From Oscillospiraceae bacterium (lineage in GTDB: Bacteria; Bacillota; Clostridia; Oscillospirales; Ruminococcaceae), in contig CAAGEB010000024.1 of NCBI GenBank assembly GCA_900768705.1, forward strand, positions 1 through 43,006: a stretch of 43,006 nucleotides of DNA, given 5' to 3'. Below are positions 40,660-43,006 of this stretch, piece by piece. Position 1 is the first letter of the stretch. Each line of letters starts with the position of its first letter. Under the pieces are notes generated by a model. The model was not told the DNA's origin. It was given only the letters and a program-made list of their open reading frames with translations, and did not search any database. Position numbers and translations under genes: made by a program.

Positions 40660-41289
40660 TTACGCTTCTGCGGAAAGACGGTTCAGCAGATTTTCCAATT
40701 CTTCCTCAAGACCGCTGTAAAAAAGCGTAAAAAGTATATCGCAGCTGCCGATAAGAAACAGATTTTTGTTGTTGATTGCGGCAAGTGCGGGAACATAAGC
40801 AAAAATATATCCCTTGAACCACTCTGCATCGTAAGCGGGAATGGGTTTTCCCGATTTGACCATACGGCGGATATCTTCAAAATCAAGGGAAATCACATTT
40901 TCAAAGTTTGCCGCTCCCTTTTCCACCACCATATCAAAAATAGCCTTTATCTGCTTATCGTTAAGCTGACCGCCCTTGGTTTTTATGCTGCGGAGCTCCG
41001 GCAGACGCACGGCAAAGGAATACACCATCAGCGAAAGAACCCTTTCATATTCCGGAGAATTCATTTCCTTGCAGCGTTCCCTGTCCAGCTTGAGTCCGGT
41101 GTTGTAAAGGCAAGTGGTATCTGTGATGTTTTTCAGCGCAATCTTGAAAATATCCTTTACATTTATGTTGTAAAAATCCTTGTCGGAAATCATATAAATG
41201 TACTTCACCGCATTGAATAAGGAAACTCCGGCTTTAATTATCGTTTCGGAAAGCATAGTATATGCGGTGCGCTCGCTGATAAATTCCAT
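40660..41289 (-). CDS. Uncharacterised protein
   Basis: A 209-residue protein that I do not recognise. It looks mostly helical, with no signal peptide, and one fairly hydrophobic stretch near residues 165-190 (FAYVPALAAINNKNLFLIG). ATG at 41289 follows AAGGAG at the right distance; an upstream ATG at 41304 lies before that site. It has a near-consensus promoter at 41330-41358. The SOD-like gene starts 48 nt after its stop on the same strand, so it may be the first gene of a four-gene unit ending with the response regulator. Confidence 0.75.
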   Translation of the reverse strand: MEFISERTAYTMLSETIIKAGVSLFNAVKYIYMISDKDFYNINVKDIFKIALKNITDTTCLYNTGLKLDRERCKEMNSPEYERVLSLMVYSFAVRLPELRSIKTKGGQLNDKQIKAIFDMVVEKGAANFENVISLDFEDIRRMVKSGKPIPAYDAEWFKGYIFAYVPALAAINNKNLFLIGSCDILFTLFYSGLEEELENLLNRLSAEA

Positions 41290-41329
41290 AACAATCTCCT
41301 TCATTAATCAAAGACGACCTTTTATATAA

Positions 41330-41358
41330 ATTATACATCATTATTGTTCAAAAGTCAA
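41330..41358 (-). promoter_or_regulatory. Promoter of the unknown gene ending at 40660
   Basis: On the minus strand TTGACT (41358-41353) and TATAAT (41335-41330) are 17 bp apart, 41 nt before the ATG at 41289. Confidence 0.85.
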
Positions 41359-41368
41359 GGGTAATACC

Positions 41369-41408
41369 TTCTCGCCGAACCTGAGAAAGAGCATTTTCAA
41401 CAAGGTGT
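41369..41408. repeat. Dispersed repeat, family B (partial copy)
   Basis: TTCTCGCC, CTGAGAAAG and TTTTCAACAAG occur here in the same order and spacing as at 42759-42796. The block sits between two divergent promoters. Confidence 0.65.
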
Positions 41409-41484
41409 ACCCTATAAATACTCCTCTGTGCTGCATCGGAATCCGTAACCAGGATAAACATATCAGGATTTTTTTAAAAAACAC

Positions 41485-41545
41485 TTGATTTATTGGAAGA
41501 AAAGATGTATAATATATACAGAATATTTGCACCTGCCTAAGGTGC
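41485..41545 (+). promoter_or_regulatory. Promoter and leader hairpin of the PocR-MCP gene
   Basis: TTGATT (41485-41490) and TATAAT (41508-41513) are 17 bp apart. The leader contains the stem-loop GCACCT-GCCTA-AGGTGC (about 41529-41545), 34 nt before the ATG at 41579; it lacks a T-tract, so a role is unclear. Confidence 0.78.
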
Positions 41546-41578
41546 TATTATTAATTGTGTAAAAAAGGAGCGGAAAAT

Positions 41579-42571
41579 ATGGATATCGAGCAGCTTAAAT
41601 TAACGGATCTTGTCAGCACAGACGCAATGCAGGCACTGCAGGACAGCTTTTCCGATGCAACGGGAATGGCGGCTGTAATTATGGATACCAATGGTTTTGT
41701 TACCAAGTGGAGCAACTGCTCACAGCTGTATGACTCGTTTATCAAAAGGCTTCCCAAGGAACACGAGGACTTTTTCCGCAAGGGGCTGGAGGAATCGAAA
41801 CGAACCGGTCGTCCGGCGGTCTATTCTTTACACCTCGGTTTTACGGAGTTTGTTGTGCCGATTGTCATCAAGGGCAAATACATAGGTTCTGTGGCAGGCG
41901 GTCATGTGCTTACGGAAAAGGCGACTGATACCAAAGTTCGTAAATTCTGTACCGAAAAGGGCTTTGACAGCAAGGTACTTACCGATCTTCTGAACGATTT
42001 GGACATCGTTCCCTCCAAGCGTGTTGACGCAGCTGCCGATCTTATGGCAAGCATGGTAAGCTCTCTTGCCGAATCCGGTTATCAGAGCCTGCTGTCTGCA
42101 GAGCGTGCTCGGGCCGCCAGAGAGCAGAACGGCGAAAATGAAAACAGCGAAATTCATAACAGAATTAACTCCACAGTTGACCTTGTGAAGAAGGTGGAGG
42201 ACGGCTGCACATCTATTAAGGATGTGGTAAGCAAGTGCGCCCGTGCTGTGGATAATACCGACAGTATCGTCAAGACAATTGAGAGTGCTTCAACCCAGCT
42301 TACGCTTATCGGCTTCAACGCTTCCATTGAGGCAAAGAGAGCCGGTGCGGCAGGCGTTGGATTTAATGTAATCGCTCAGGAGGTTCGTTCTCTTGCCGAA
42401 AAGAACACAAAGCAGGCGGGAGAAATCGGCAATACTCTCGGCGGAATTAAGAAGGCTATGGGTGATATAAACAATCAGTTCAGAGGTCTTTATACTGATA
42501 TCGAGCTTATTGTGGATTCGATAAACGAGCTGTCTTGTGCGGTTGCCGAGTATGAAGGAAAGTCCGAATAA
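41579..42571 (+). CDS. Soluble chemoreceptor-like protein: PocR sensor plus MCP signalling domain
   Basis: A 330-residue cytosolic protein. Residues 10-165 form a PocR-type sensory domain (LVSTDAMQALQDSFSDATGMAAVIMDTNGF, YIGSVAGGHVLTE), a PAS-like ligand-binding fold known for small alcohols or hydrocarbons. Residues 200-330 form a short MCP signalling hairpin with the tip IGFNASIEAKRAGAAGVGFNVIAQEVRSLAEK (244-275), where CheA/CheW would bind. There is no membrane segment, HAMP domain or methylation-helix of full length. ATG at 41579 follows AAGGAG. It is a single gene with its own promoter. A role in chemotaxis or in CheA-like signalling is inferred; no che genes are in the window. Confidence 0.9.
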   Translation: MDIEQLKLTDLVSTDAMQALQDSFSDATGMAAVIMDTNGFVTKWSNCSQLYDSFIKRLPKEHEDFFRKGLEESKRTGRPAVYSLHLGFTEFVVPIVIKGKYIGSVAGGHVLTEKATDTKVRKFCTEKGFDSKVLTDLLNDLDIVPSKRVDAAADLMASMVSSLAESGYQSLLSAERARAAREQNGENENSEIHNRINSTVDLVKKVEDGCTSIKDVVSKCARAVDNTDSIVKTIESASTQLTLIGFNASIEAKRAGAAGVGFNVIAQEVRSLAEKNTKQAGEIGNTLGGIKKAMGDINNQFRGLYTDIELIVDSINELSCAVAEYEGKSE

Positions 42572-42641
42572 AATTTTCTCCAAAAAGAACGGGAAAAGTT
42601 TCGGCTTTCAATCGCTCTGAAAAAGTAATTTACTGATAAGT

Positions 42642-42666
42642 TAACCCCCGGAAAATCCGGGGGTTA
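42642..42666. terminator. G/C-rich hairpin after the PocR-MCP gene
   Basis: TAACCCCCGGA (42642-42652) pairs perfectly with TCCGGGGGTTA (42656-42666) around AAA, 70 nt after the stop. No T-tract follows, so it may be a weak or factor-dependent stop. Confidence 0.55.
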
Positions 42667-42796
42667 CAGACTGTCGATAAACCCTCATCTGCGTCGTCAC
42701 CCTGCATAACGGCAGGCACCAAGCCTAGCCGTTATGCAGGTTCCTAGCATCTGAGGGCTTCTCGCCAGTCTGAGAAAGGTTTTTTTCAACAAGCTG
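42662..42796. repeat. Dispersed repeat, family B (long copy with nested hairpins)
   Basis: An outer stem CAGACTG (42666-42672) / CAGTCTG (42767-42773) encloses CCCTCA/TGAGGG and a long inner hairpin in which CCTGCATAACGGC (42700-42712) pairs with GCCGTTATGCAGG and AGGC pairs with GCCT at its tip. The ends carry GTTACAG, GTCGATAAA and TTTTCAACAAGCTG shared with the copies at 31049-31117 and 41369-41408. Confidence 0.7.
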
Positions 42797-42831
42797 AAAG
42801 CCCTCCCGAAGTGTGGAGGGCTTTTCCTTTT
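42797..42831 (+). terminator. Intrinsic terminator
   Basis: AAAGCCCTCC (42797-42806) pairs with GGAGGGCTTT (42815-42824) around an 8-nt loop, followed by TCCTTTTCC. It is the stronger stop for plus-strand transcription from the PocR-MCP gene. Confidence 0.8.
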
Positions 42832-42879
42832 CCAAAGTTCTGTAGTTAATGCTCGCTCTCTTCTCGCCATACCTTTTTA

Positions 42880-43006
42880 GTTTGTCTCGACGGCTAAAGC
42901 CGTCTCAACAAATCGGGAGCGGCTTGCCGCCCTTTTGGAAGCCAAAAGGAAGCGAAAAGCCAATTCTGGTCTGTGCAGAGGGCTTGATTTCACCTGTTCG
43001 GGGGCG
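42880..43006. repeat. Dispersed palindromic repeat, family A (right copy)
   Basis: Positions 42880-42917 are the exact reverse complement of 20-57, and 42918-43006 is nearly the reverse complement of 4506-4593. The copy joins two parts that are separate on the left side, so the element is modular. It runs off the window. Confidence 0.8.

Noticed and set aside
1..43006. tRNA, rRNA, CRISPR array, prophage or transposase genes
   Set aside because: No cloverleaf, spaced identical repeats with spacers, or integrase/transposase motifs were found on either strand by reading; the dispersed repeats do not have CRISPR spacing.

Overview
The window looks like chromosomal DNA of a Gram-positive anaerobe of the class Clostridia, most likely Oscillospiraceae/Ruminococcus-like. 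The basis is gene content and order (rpsO-pnp, recJ-rsh, alaS-HIT-holA, rnmV), the PadR/HAAS/DUF4097 operon, a CPCC protein, an NPxTG-type surface anchor, strong AGGAGG ribosome binding sites, and TTGACA-N17-TATAAT style promoters. The species call is inference. No tRNA, rRNA, CRISPR, phage or transposase gene was seen.

Layout. 1-443: palindromic repeats, an incoming terminator and the padR promoter. 444-4165 (+): padR, a HAAS/DUF1700 membrane protein and two DUF4097 proteins in one operon. 4166-4797: a repeat-rich spacer. 4798-5379 (+): a small surface protein with an NPTTG sorting signal. 5487-8990 (-): MBOAT acyltransferase, DHHW protein and RluA-type pseudouridine synthase. 9060-13789 (-): alaS, HIT protein, holA and rnmV. 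14029-15981 (-): a cytosolic sugar-binding/GGDEF protein. 16216-16536 (-): a small DUF4870-like membrane protein. 16689-23523 (-): purB, recJ, rsh, a membrane-anchored GIY-YIG protein and an MBL hydrolase. 23727-24557 (-): purine nucleoside phosphorylase. 24671-25311 (-): a Phd/PIN toxin-antitoxin pair. 25446-34194 (-): nadE, two membrane proteins, polA, PHP, DUF1015 and a histidine kinase. 34520-36930 (+): rpsO-pnp. 37228-38308 (+): a CPCC-PAS fusion and a RimI-like acetyltransferase. 38265-41289 (-): an unknown protein, a degenerate Cu/Zn-SOD-like protein, ahcY and an OmpR-type regulator. 41579-42571 (+): a soluble PocR-MCP receptor. 42572-43006: terminators and repeats.

How the genes work together. 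Most of the window is housekeeping: translation (alaS, rpsO), RNA processing (pnp, rnmV, rluA-like), replication and repair (holA, polA, recJ), stringent response (rsh), and purine, SAH and NAD metabolism (purB, punA, ahcY, nadE). Set into it are small sensory or envelope modules: the PadR envelope operon, the AlgI/DHHW acyl-transfer pair, a ligand-linked GGDEF protein, an HK and an OmpR regulator that look like a separated cognate pair, the CPCC-PAS fusion and the PocR receptor.

The most unusual signals are: a 20-bp direct repeat flanking the toxin-antitoxin cassette and forming the last codons of both the PIN gene and the neighbouring histidine kinase gene; three TAGTAY motifs at an exact 17-bp period over the padR promoter; an exact 21-bp tandem duplication at the start region of the GGDEF gene; a membrane GIY-YIG protein in the place where dtd usually sits after rsh; the CPCC-PAS fusion; and two dispersed palindromic repeat families.
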